In this document: one piece after another, positions 55,571-63,548 of the stretch
Layout: the number at the start of each line of letters is the position of its first letter
Numbering within the stretch: position 1 is the first letter of the stretch
Assembly: GCF_014202115.1 (NCBI RefSeq)
Contig: NZ_JACHFW010000008.1
Location: forward strand, 1 to 64,000
DNA length: 64,000 bases
Reading direction: 5' to 3'
Source: Catenibacillus scindens
Lineage (GTDB): Bacteria; Bacillota; Clostridia; Lachnospirales; Lachnospiraceae
Notes under the pieces: generated by a model
What the model saw: the letters and a program-made list of their open reading frames with translations, nothing else
Told to the model about the DNA's origin: nothing
The model's database searches: none
Program-made: the position numbers and the translations under genes

Positions 55571-56860
55571 TTATCTTGGAGCTTTCTCCAAATATTCTTT
55601 TCCGCCCATATACATGCGCAGGGCCTCCGGGATACGAACCCGGCCATCAGCCTGGAGATTATTCTCAAGGAAAGCGATAAGCATTCTTGGAGGAGCAACC
55701 ACGGTATTATTTAGGGTATGGGGCAGATAGTTGCCGCCTTTGTTGCGGACACGGATGCCGAGACGGCGGGCCTGGGCATCACCGAGATTGGAACAGCTTC
55801 CCACCTCAAAATATTTCTGCTGGCGGGGTGACCATGCTTCCACATCTACACTCTTGACTTTCAGATCCGCAAGATCGCCGGAACAGCATTCCAGGGTGCG
55901 CACCGGGATATCCAGTGAGCGGAAAAACTCAACGGTATTCATATAAAGCTTCTTAAACCAGTCCATGCTCTCCTCAGGACGGCACACGACAACCATCTCC
56001 TGCTTTTCAAACTGATGGATGCGGTAAACGCCCCGCTCCTCGATGCCGTGGGCTCCCACTTCCTTGCGGAAACAAGGGGAATAGCTGGTTAATGTCTGCG
56101 GGAGCTGATCCTCGTCAAGGATAGTATCAATAAACTTTCCGATCATGGAATGTTCGCTTGTTCCGATGAGATAAAGATCCTCCCCTTCAATCTTGTACAT
56201 CATATTTTCCATCTCAGAAAAACTCATGACACCGTTGACCACATTGCCGTGGATCATATAAGGCGGAATGTAATAAGTAAAGCCCCGGTCGATCATAAAA
56301 TCCCGGCCGTAGGACAAAATAGCGGAGTGAAGGCGGGCAATGTCCCCCTTGAGATAATAAAATCCGGCGCCGCTGGTCTTTCTGGCGCTGTCAAGATCAA
56401 TGCCGTTTAAACGCTCCATAATGTCCACATGGTAGGGGACCTCGTAATCGGGGACAACAGGCTCGCCGAAGCGCTCCAGCTCCACATTCTCGCTGTCGTC
56501 TTTGCCGATGGGCACGCTATCATCAATAATATTGGGGATCACAAGCATCCGCTGGCGGATCTCATCGTTTAACTTGTCCAGGCGGGGCTGCAGCTCATTC
56601 ATCTCATCAGCCATAGCCACTACTTCTGCCTTTTTAGCCTGGGCCTCCTCTTTTTGTCCCTTAGCCATAAGACCGCCGATCTCCTTGCTTATGGAATTTC
56701 TCTGGCTTCTCAAATATTCATAACGTGTACGCACATCCCGGATCTCTTTGTCCATCTCAAGAATCTCATCCACAAGGACAAGTTTCTCGTCCTGGAACTT
56801 TTTTCGTATATTTTCTTTAACCATGTCCGGGTTGGCCCGTAAAAACTTAATATCTAGCAT
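55571..56860 (-). CDS. serS: Serine-tRNA ligase
   Basis: A 429-residue class IIa synthetase. The N-terminal antiparallel coiled coil (about 30-100) binds the long variable arm of tRNA-Ser. In the core, motif 2 is SPCFRKEVGAHGIEERGVYRIHQFEKQEM and motif 3 is the NNTVVAPPRMLIAFLENN region. ATG 56860 follows GGAGGAAG. No T-box is visible upstream, unlike pheST. Promoter at 56887-56915. Confidence 0.96.
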   Translation of the reverse strand: MLDIKFLRANPDMVKENIRKKFQDEKLVLVDEILEMDKEIRDVRTRYEYLRSQRNSISKEIGGLMAKGQKEEAQAKKAEVVAMADEMNELQPRLDKLNDEIRQRMLVIPNIIDDSVPIGKDDSENVELERFGEPVVPDYEVPYHVDIMERLNGIDLDSARKTSGAGFYYLKGDIARLHSAILSYGRDFMIDRGFTYYIPPYMIHGNVVNGVMSFSEMENMMYKIEGEDLYLIGTSEHSMIGKFIDTILDEDQLPQTLTSYSPCFRKEVGAHGIEERGVYRIHQFEKQEMVVVCRPEESMDWFKKLYMNTVEFFRSLDIPVRTLECCSGDLADLKVKSVDVEAWSPRQQKYFEVGSCSNLGDAQARRLGIRVRNKGGNYLPHTLNNTVVAPPRMLIAFLENNLQADGRVRIPEALRMYMGGKEYLEKAPR

Positions 56861-56886
56861 GTGTTGCTTCCTCCTTCTTGAGTTTT

Positions 56887-56915
56887 ATCATATACGATTT
56901 TGCCAAAATTATCAA
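56887..56915 (-). promoter_or_regulatory. Sigma-A promoter of serS
   Basis: Minus strand: -35 TTGATA (56910-56915), 17 bp, -10 TATGAT (56887-56892), about 27 bp before the start codon. Confidence 0.65.
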
Positions 56916-56954
56916 GGTATCGCCAAAAAAACTCACAGAAGATTTAATAACAGT

Positions 56955-57022
56955 GTTACTGCTCGCTGGCTTGACAGTGAACAGTAACGTAACAGTTTAG
57001 CCATCAGGGATGGGCTGGAGAG
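56955..57022. repeat. Interspersed palindromic repeat, half copy E, between dltD-like and serS
   Basis: GTAACAGTTTAGCCATCAGG (56989-57008) then GATGGGCTGGA is the left half of the repeat. It is preceded by another inverted pair, GTTACTG (56954-56960) and CAGTAAC (56982-56988). Confidence 0.55.
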
Positions 57023-57037
57023 ACGCATGCCCGGATT

Positions 57038-57994
57038 TCACACTTCCCCTACAGTCTTTTTGTAGCGTCCAAGGGCATCATTCCACTGGCTATAGCTGCT
57101 GTCCTGGCGGCGGTCTTTAAGGCTGAATTTTTCTTTTACAAATTTTCCAAACCAGGAGGACACTTTTACAGCTCCGGAATGATTGAGATGATCCCCCTGA
57201 TCCCGTGTATCCTTTGTCCAGTCAATAGGGATCTCCTGCCGCATTAAATTCATATCAATATAAGGAATATTATATTCTTTTGCCAGCGCTTCAATCCCGT
57301 TATGGCGGGAGTAGTTCCAATTGACCGTACTTGGAGTGCTGACAAGGAGGAAGGCGACACCGTTTTCCCTACAAAATTCCGCCATATTTTTAACATACTC
57401 CTCATTTAATGCTTCAATAGGCGCCGCCTGATCTGTAGGAATCATATATTCCTTAGTGGGGGCCTGATCAACAGCATTATTATAACGGTACCCTTTCATA
57501 TCATCGGTCCATGTATAATTCACCGGTTTTAAAAAATCATCGCTTCCCATAGATTTCCACCGGTCATGATAGCGGAATATGGAAAACATATTTTCCACCG
57601 TATTCATTACGGCTGCGCTGGGGGACATTTTTCGGTAGATGGCGTTAGTTTCCAGGACAACGACAGATGGTTTCTGGTTTTCAAAAGCTTTTTCCAGAAA
57701 TGTTTCCGACTGGTAAAGGTACTGTCCCGGCGTACCGCACACGTAGGATGTAAAGCCCTGCTGCTCCCACATTTGCATGGGCGAAAATGAACTGTAAGAC
57801 TCACTGTCCCCGACAATCACCACGTCGATGGTATCTGCTTTTTCTCCCAATATCCCATTGGCAGGCACATCCTCCATGCCAAATGCTTTCATATTATTTT
57901 TTGGAATAAAAATCATGGACAGCACCACGAGAAGGGCAATGAGTCCTGCCGAAAAAAACAGACTGCCCACAGCTTTTTTAATTCCCTGCTTCAA
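57038..57994 (-). CDS. DltD-like SGNH-type protein of surface acylation operon
   Basis: A 318-residue protein with one N-terminal membrane anchor (about 11-30) and an extracytoplasmic SGNH-like domain. The nucleophile region is IDVVIVGDSESYSSFSP (Ser64 in GDSE) and the catalytic Asp/His pair lies in DQGDHLNHSGA near the C-terminus, the same arrangement as DltD. DltD finishes transfer of the activated acyl group to teichoic acid. It is the last gene of the operon, 16 bp after the dltB-like gene. Confidence 0.8.
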   Translation of the reverse strand: MKQGIKKAVGSLFFSAGLIALLVVLSMIFIPKNNMKAFGMEDVPANGILGEKADTIDVVIVGDSESYSSFSPMQMWEQQGFTSYVCGTPGQYLYQSETFLEKAFENQKPSVVVLETNAIYRKMSPSAAVMNTVENMFSIFRYHDRWKSMGSDDFLKPVNYTWTDDMKGYRYNNAVDQAPTKEYMIPTDQAAPIEALNEEYVKNMAEFCRENGVAFLLVSTPSTVNWNYSRHNGIEALAKEYNIPYIDMNLMRQEIPIDWTKDTRDQGDHLNHSGAVKVSSWFGKFVKEKFSLKDRRQDSSYSQWNDALGRYKKTVGEV

Positions 57995-58010
57995 TAAGTA
58001 TCACCTCCAT

Positions 58011-59621
58011 TTAAAAACCGGCATAAATAGGATCAAGAGGAACGTATCCGACACCGTAAGCCCCAAAAATAATGACAAACAGGATCAGACCGTAACACAG
58101 TCCCCACCGCACAGGCAGGCCCCTTTTTCCCAGCCATTCTCTCGGATCAATGCTTTTTTCCTTCAAAATACTGTTAATGAATACGATCAGCACCGCCACT
58201 GCAACGATCAAAAAGTCCTTTTTATCCATGCCGATCTGAAATAAGCTCCCATCCTTAACCGAGGCAAATGTAAAGTTTGTCACCATATTGACAAACATGC
58301 CAAGCCCGGCCTTTAAACCGTGAGCCCGGAAAAACATCTCCCCCACACAGACCAGGGCGGCTGTACGGACTATACGTACCGTGCCCCACGCCACAGACTT
58401 CCGGGGAATATGGAGTACCTTGCAGATTTTTGCCGCTGCCGGCTCGAAAATCTGCGCGCCGAAAATCAGCGCAAAATGATACATTCCAAAAAATATATAG
58501 TTCCAGCCGCTGCCATGCCACAGGCCGTTGCACAGCCACACGCAGAACAGGGCACAGCCTCCTGAGAGGAGAGGCCCATAGTAATTACCCACATGTTTCC
58601 GGCCAAAGGATGTTAATTTTTTCATAGGCCGTAACATGGATACAGGGTAAAAAATATAATCTTTAAACCATGTACCTAAAGTGATATGCCATCTCTGCCA
58701 GAACTGAGAAATACTTTTTGAGAAAAAGGGCTGGCGGAAATTTTCAGGCAGTTGTATTCCGAAAATCTCTCCGGTACCAAGGACTATATCCATAGTGCCG
58801 GAAAAGTCCATGTAAAGCTGGCATGTGTACAGCACTGCTCCCATGGCGATAACGCCGCCATCATACTGCCCCGGATTTTCATAGACATTTTTTATAAACA
58901 AATTCAGTCGGTCTGCGACCACCAGCTTTTTCATCATGCCAAAGACAATGCGCTGGCTGCCGCGGACAAGATTGTCAAAATGTATTCGCTCTCCATTAAA
59001 GAGCTGTTCATCCATTTCCTTAAACCTGCAGATAGGTCCCTCGATAAGCCTGGGGAAAAAACACATGTACAGTGCCAGACGGCAAATATTGCCCTGGGCC
59101 GGTATTTTCCCCCAATAAACGTCCATAATATAGGAAACAGCCTGAAGTGCATAAAAGGAAATGCCAATGGGCACGGCCATGGCGGGAATCTCCAGGGCTG
59201 CCGGAATCTTTAACGCTGCCAGAAGCCGGTTAATGTTCCCCATAAAAAATGGCGTATATTTAAGAAAAAGCAGAAGGCCCACATTAAACAGAGCAATCCC
59301 CGCAGTTACCGCCATCTGCTTTTTCTGATATATTTTTCTCAGTTCCTTTTTTGTCGGGCCTCCCTGTGTCTCTGCCGCCAGGCGGATACGCTCGTCTTTG
59401 TGTGTTCCCAAAAGGGCGATCCATATCCCGCCGTAATGGATAGACACAATGGAGGCCAGAAGGTAAATAACCAGTTTCCCACTGATACACCAGAAGAAGA
59501 TGAGGCTGCTTCCAAGCAGAACCGCCCATCTTCCCTTTTTGGGGAAAAGGGTGTACACCACAATGACCAAAGGCAGAAACAGGGCCAGGTAGGCAATGGA
59601 ATAATAGGAATCCATTGCCAT
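58011..59621 (-). CDS. dltB: DltB-like MBOAT acyltransferase
   Basis: A 536-residue polytopic membrane O-acyltransferase. MBOAT hallmarks: FYALQAVSYIMDVYWGK, LYMDFSGTMDIVLGTGEIFGIQLPENFRQPFFSKSISQFWQRWHITL, and the catalytic His in NGLWHGSGWNYIFFG. It would move the thioester-bound acyl group from the carrier protein across the membrane. It is longer than classical DltB (about 400). Start ATG 59621 overlaps the carrier-protein stop. Confidence 0.85.
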   Translation of the reverse strand: MAMDSYYSIAYLALFLPLVIVVYTLFPKKGRWAVLLGSSLIFFWCISGKLVIYLLASIVSIHYGGIWIALLGTHKDERIRLAAETQGGPTKKELRKIYQKKQMAVTAGIALFNVGLLLFLKYTPFFMGNINRLLAALKIPAALEIPAMAVPIGISFYALQAVSYIMDVYWGKIPAQGNICRLALYMCFFPRLIEGPICRFKEMDEQLFNGERIHFDNLVRGSQRIVFGMMKKLVVADRLNLFIKNVYENPGQYDGGVIAMGAVLYTCQLYMDFSGTMDIVLGTGEIFGIQLPENFRQPFFSKSISQFWQRWHITLGTWFKDYIFYPVSMLRPMKKLTSFGRKHVGNYYGPLLSGGCALFCVWLCNGLWHGSGWNYIFFGMYHFALIFGAQIFEPAAAKICKVLHIPRKSVAWGTVRIVRTAALVCVGEMFFRAHGLKAGLGMFVNMVTNFTFASVKDGSLFQIGMDKKDFLIVAVAVLIVFINSILKEKSIDPREWLGKRGLPVRWGLCYGLILFVIIFGAYGVGYVPLDPIYAGF

Positions 59622-59854
59622 CAGTTATCCTCCTCCTTCAGTCTGCAGATCAGATCCCAGATACGCGCAGCAGAGTTAAAATTCTCAGGCAGAATCCAGA
59701 CGGCGGGAATGACAACATCGAAGGCGTCCTCAATCTCTGCCACAAGGGCGAGAATCGTGAGGGAGTTAAGGATCTGTCCGTCAATAAGGTTTTCGCATGT
59801 GGCATAATCCACACCTGGCTGAATATCTTCTAAAATCTCGATTAATTTTTCCAT
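59621..59854 (-). CDS. dltC: DltC-like acyl carrier protein
   Basis: A 77-residue four-helix carrier protein. The phosphopantetheine attachment Ser31 is in GQILNSLTILALVAEIED (LNSL in place of the usual LDSL, so Asp is Asn). It carries the amino acid activated by the DltA-like ligase as a thioester. Close length match to DltC. Its downstream neighbour is the MBOAT gene, with the stop and start overlapping. Confidence 0.85.
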   Translation of the reverse strand: MEKLIEILEDIQPGVDYATCENLIDGQILNSLTILALVAEIEDAFDVVIPAVWILPENFNSAARIWDLICRLKEEDN

Positions 59855-59895
59855 AATTTATTCTTCCTTTCACATTTTTATTACAACAGTTCAGC

Positions 59896-59957
59896 CATCA
59901 GAGATGGGACGGACAGATTTATGCACGCATAAAGATCTGGACGTTCCAACTCTGATG
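59896..59957. repeat. Interspersed palindromic repeat, full copy B, inside the dlt-like operon
   Basis: CATCAGAGATGGGACGGACAG, TTTATGC, ACGCATAAA, then CTGGACGTTCCAACTCTGATG: the same palindrome as 5150-5210, preceded by AACAGTTCAGC (59885-59895). It lies in the 111-bp gap between the PLP-enzyme gene and the carrier-protein gene. Confidence 0.7.
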
Positions 59958-59965
59958 AGAGGAGC

Positions 59966-61135
59966 TTACATATTTAAAGGATATGTCTCCAGCGGGCCAC
60001 GGGCCAGATGGCTCTCTCCTTTCTCATCTAAAATAACAATTGCGGGCAGATTTCTGCTTAAAAACAGGGCAATTCCCTCAGTCATAGCGTAGGCGCCGGT
60101 ATTTTTAAAGATGAGTACATCCCCGGTCTTTACATCCGACAATGGCATCTGCTTTACAAGAATATCATTAATAGTACACAGAGAGCCGCAGATATTCCAG
60201 TTTTGCTCATTCTCCACAGGCCGGCGTGGAAACAGTTCGCACAGCGGCTGTTTCATAGCCATGGACTGTCCATAGTAAACCATCTGATGGATTCCTCCAT
60301 CGACAATAGCGTAATTTTGCCCTTTATTCCTTTTTGTGTCGACAATCCGGGTCAGATAGGTTCCGCAGGATGCGGCGATACTTCGTCCCAGCTCCAGAGT
60401 GATCTTGCCTTTATGGGACAACCCTTTCAGCAATTGGGCAAATCCCTGTAAGAACTCTTCCTCATTAAAATTCTCCCCCGCAAAATAATCTACGGGAAGG
60501 CCGGGGCCAAACTCCAGTTCCGGAAGTCTGCACCCATATTCCTTATCCAACTTTTCAAGGAGACGGTCCACTTCGTTAAGTTCTCTCTCCAGACGCCTCA
60601 ATGATTTTTTCTGAGTTCCGGAAAAATACTGGATACCCAGGATATTTAAACAGGGATCATTGCGGCTGTTTTTAACAATATTGCAGATGTCCTCTGCGTC
60701 CATACCAAACTGTCCTCCGGAAGTAAGGCGCAACAGCATAGGGATTTTCTTTTTATACCGGCTGGCAAGGCCGTGAAGAAGTTTAAACTGTCCCACGGAT
60801 TCTACAGTGTATGCCCCCGGCAGAAATTCCCCTTTAACCAGCTCCTCCATCAACTCTGGATCTTTATACACGCCGGAGATCACCAATTTTTCTGACATAA
60901 GATTCTGAGTCCGGCAGATTTTAAGCTCTCCGGGCGAACACACTTCAAAACGGTCGATAATATCTTTTAAAACACCTGGAATAAATGTGTTGGCCTTCAC
61001 GGCATAACACAGCGCTATATTTTCCGGCAGCACAGATCTTAAATAGGCGATTCTTCCTTTCAGCACCCCTGTATCGAAAACATAAAAAGGGGTCGGATGG
61101 CTTTCCAGCAATGTTTCTATTAACTTTTTATTCAT
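59966..61135 (-). CDS. PLP-dependent fold-III decarboxylase (DAP decarboxylase/BtrK-like) in dlt-like operon
   Basis: A 389-residue enzyme of the alanine-racemase-fold group. The PLP Lys47 is in CYAVKAN. ELGRSIAASCGTYLTRIVDTK corresponds to the phosphate-binding EPGR motif of LysA-like decarboxylases, and DGGIHQMVYY, CGSLCTINDIL (the catalytic Cys loop, CES-like) and GAYAMT follow. It is closest in pattern to diaminopimelate/ornithine decarboxylases, including BtrK, which decarboxylates glutamate bound to a carrier protein. ATG 61135 follows AAGGTGG. Its position, 13 bp after the dltA-like gene and before dltC, suggests it acts on the amino acid used in surface acylation, as decarboxylase or racemase. 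Confidence 0.8.
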   Translation of the reverse strand: MNKKLIETLLESHPTPFYVFDTGVLKGRIAYLRSVLPENIALCYAVKANTFIPGVLKDIIDRFEVCSPGELKICRTQNLMSEKLVISGVYKDPELMEELVKGEFLPGAYTVESVGQFKLLHGLASRYKKKIPMLLRLTSGGQFGMDAEDICNIVKNSRNDPCLNILGIQYFSGTQKKSLRRLERELNEVDRLLEKLDKEYGCRLPELEFGPGLPVDYFAGENFNEEEFLQGFAQLLKGLSHKGKITLELGRSIAASCGTYLTRIVDTKRNKGQNYAIVDGGIHQMVYYGQSMAMKQPLCELFPRRPVENEQNWNICGSLCTINDILVKQMPLSDVKTGDVLIFKNTGAYAMTEGIALFLSRNLPAIVILDEKGESHLARGPLETYPLNM

Positions 61136-61148
61136 AAAATTCACCACC

Positions 61149-62663
61149 TTATATGATTCCTGAAGCTAAAGCTTTCCGGTCAGTTTTTCCGTTGGGTGTC
61201 AAAGGCATCCCTTCCACCCATTTTAAAGACGTAGGGATCATAAACGCCGGGAGCATTTCCTTCAGCTTTACAGACAGTTCACCTTTTGAAATAGTGCCTG
61301 TATAAAAACCGTAGAGACGGCTTTTCTTCTCATCAAAGACGCAGCAGCATCTGGAAACACCTGGGACATTGTGTATGGCCCTCTCGATCTCTTCCAGTTC
61401 GATCCGGTGTCCCATATACTTCACCTGAAAATCTTTCCGGCCGCAAAAATATATATCAAAAAAATCATCCAGGCATCCCAGATCTCCAGTTCTGTAGATC
61501 GTCTCCGGGTAAGCCTTATTTAAAGGATTTTGGACAAAACTTTTTTTCGTCGCCTCATGGGCGTTAAAATATCCCAGAGCCAGATCTGTTCCCCGGACGC
61601 ATATTTCCCCAACTTTTCCCGCCTCTTTAATTTCACGGTTCTGCTCATCCAGCAGAAATACCCCTTTATTTGGGAACGGCCGGCCAATGGGAAGTCCCCG
61701 GCTATAGTCCCGGTTCCTTTCCACCACATGGTATGTACAATTACAGGTGATTTCCGTGGGGCCGTAGAGATTGACAAAAACAGTGTCCGGCAGATGATCC
61801 ATCCAGCTCTTTAAATGTTTCCACGGCATCACTTCCCCGCTGAACATAATCTTGTCCACCGTTTCCGGGATCTTATAATCCAGCCCATGGAAGGTTGTCA
61901 CCAGACAGAGGGCGGAAACCGCCCAGATCATTGTCGTCACCTTGTGGCTGCATATAAAATCCAAAAGTCCTGAAGGATTTGAAAAAAGTCTCCGGGGAAT
62001 AATCACCAGCTTGGCGCCGGTTTTTACGGCGGAATAAATATCTTTCACAGATACATCAAAATCAAATGGCGCCTGATTGCCAATCACGTCTGAGGCACTG
62101 ATATGAAACAGCCCGGTAAACGTATCAATAAAGTCCATCACTGACCGGTGGCTCACAGCCACCCCTTTGGGGACCCCCGATGACCCTGAAGTAAACATGA
62201 TATAAAGAGGATCCGTGTCAAGCATATTTTTCCGGATGAGAGCCAATCCCTTCTGATTCTCTGTTTCCGCTTTAAGATCATTAATATTAAAAATCTTCTG
62301 ACCGGAGAAAATCTCGCTGGCCTTTTCCCACGTCTGATCATCGGCGATGACCACTTTAAGTTCCAAAACATGGGCCATCTGAGCCAGTCGGGGCGCCGGA
62401 AGCTGTGGAGAAAGCATGACATAGCAGCCTCCCGCATATACGCTTCCAAAAAAAGCAGTCAAGGCATTGATACCTTTTTCCATAAATATTCCCACCGGTT
62501 TTCCCGGATCGACCCAGTTTAAAAGGCCGCTTCCTACTCTCTGGCTCATTCCCGCAAGCTGACGATATGTGCAGCTTCCCCAGGCGTCTATGACGCCGTT
62601 TTTTTCCGGACGTCTCCTAGCAGTTTTCTCTAATATATCTAAAATCAAATAATTTTTTGTCAT
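61149..62663 (-). CDS. dltA: DltA-like amino acid-carrier protein ligase
   Basis: A 504-residue adenylation enzyme that activates an amino acid with ATP and loads it on the carrier protein. Core motifs: FTSGSSGVPKG (157-167, P-loop), FDFDVSVKD (A4, with the Asp that binds an alpha-amino group), NLYGPTE, YRTGDLG and the C-terminal catalytic Lys in GKTDRKAL. In DltA the D-Ala-selective Cys lies in MFCGEVLP; here that position is Ser275 (MFSGEVMP), so the substrate may not be D-Ala. ATG 62663 follows AGGAGG. First gene of the operon dltA-PLP enzyme-dltC-dltB-dltD. Confidence 0.85.
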   Translation of the reverse strand: MTKNYLILDILEKTARRRPEKNGVIDAWGSCTYRQLAGMSQRVGSGLLNWVDPGKPVGIFMEKGINALTAFFGSVYAGGCYVMLSPQLPAPRLAQMAHVLELKVVIADDQTWEKASEIFSGQKIFNINDLKAETENQKGLALIRKNMLDTDPLYIMFTSGSSGVPKGVAVSHRSVMDFIDTFTGLFHISASDVIGNQAPFDFDVSVKDIYSAVKTGAKLVIIPRRLFSNPSGLLDFICSHKVTTMIWAVSALCLVTTFHGLDYKIPETVDKIMFSGEVMPWKHLKSWMDHLPDTVFVNLYGPTEITCNCTYHVVERNRDYSRGLPIGRPFPNKGVFLLDEQNREIKEAGKVGEICVRGTDLALGYFNAHEATKKSFVQNPLNKAYPETIYRTGDLGCLDDFFDIYFCGRKDFQVKYMGHRIELEEIERAIHNVPGVSRCCCVFDEKKSRLYGFYTGTISKGELSVKLKEMLPAFMIPTSLKWVEGMPLTPNGKTDRKALASGII

Positions 62664-62846
62664 TAATCATCCTCCTGAAAAATGCATGTGTTCTTTCTTA
62701 CAATTCAGAGTATACTGTACCTGCCTTTATTTACCCTATAGCTGAACCTAAAGATTTGTTAAGGAATTTTAAGATGAAAGCACCCAAGGATTTTAGATTT
62801 ATCCCTTATAATAACCTCACTATCAGATATAAGGAGGCCCCATTTT
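62664..62846. promoter_or_regulatory. Divergent control region of dlt-like operon and two-component system
   Basis: On the minus strand TATACT (62711-62716 on the plus coordinates) is a possible -10 for dltA without a good -35. On the plus strand TATAAT (62807-62812) lacks a -35, but direct repeats AAGGAATTTTAAGAT (62761-62775) and AAGGATTTTAGAT (62786-62798) lie just upstream, as expected of an OmpR/VanR-type activator. The response regulator may therefore control both directions. Confidence 0.5.
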
Positions 62847-63548
62847 ATGAAATATAACCTTTTAATCGCAGAAGACGATCCAGATATTACTCAGCTCCTG
62901 GCCCTTTATCTGGATAACGGCGATTACCACATTTTTACTGCGGATAACGGGGAGACCGCTTTACAGATCGCCAGAGAAGAAAAAATTGATGTTGCCCTGG
63001 TGGATGTTATGATGCCTAAAATGAATGGATACCAGTTTATTAAATCCATCCGCCAGAATACATCCTTCCCCATCATTATCATTTCAGCAAAAACTATGGA
63101 TGAGGATGAAGTTCTAGGATTAAATATTGGGGCAGACGCCTACATAAAAAAGCCATTTAATCCCCTGGTTGTCGTGGCCCAGGTCAACGCCGCAGTCCGG
63201 CGGGCCTATGCCCTGACATCCAACTCTTCCCAGGAGAGCAGCCGTCTCATCGTAGGAGATCTGGAATTTGACACAGAGAAGTTTCTTTTATATAAGAAGG
63301 GCGAGCTGCTCCCCATGACCCCCGCCGAGCTTAAAATCATGGCTGTACTTATGAAATCACCTGAGCGGATATTTACAAAAGCCCAGCTTTATGAATGTAT
63401 TAACGGGGATTATTATGAAAACGATGACAATACGATGATGGTCCATATTTCCAACATCCGCTCAAAAATCGAGGACCATCCGGAATCACCTCAGTATATT
63501 AAAACTATAAGGGGGTTGGGTTACAAAATTGAAAGCAAGAAAAATTAG
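62847..63548 (+). CDS. OmpR/PhoB family response regulator
   Basis: A 233-residue regulator. Receiver domain (about 1-118): acidic pocket EDD (9-11), phospho-acceptor Asp53 in LVDVMMPKMNG, and Lys in AYIKKPF. The winged-helix DNA-binding domain (about 135-230) has LTP-like MTPAELKIMAVLMKSPERIFTKAQLYE and IRGLGYKIE. Resembles VanR-like regulators of cell-envelope stress. Ribosome site AAGGAGG. Its gene overlaps the kinase gene by 20 bp. Confidence 0.92.
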   Translation: MKYNLLIAEDDPDITQLLALYLDNGDYHIFTADNGETALQIAREEKIDVALVDVMMPKMNGYQFIKSIRQNTSFPIIIISAKTMDEDEVLGLNIGADAYIKKPFNPLVVVAQVNAAVRRAYALTSNSSQESSRLIVGDLEFDTEKFLLYKKGELLPMTPAELKIMAVLMKSPERIFTKAQLYECINGDYYENDDNTMMVHISNIRSKIEDHPESPQYIKTIRGLGYKIESKKN

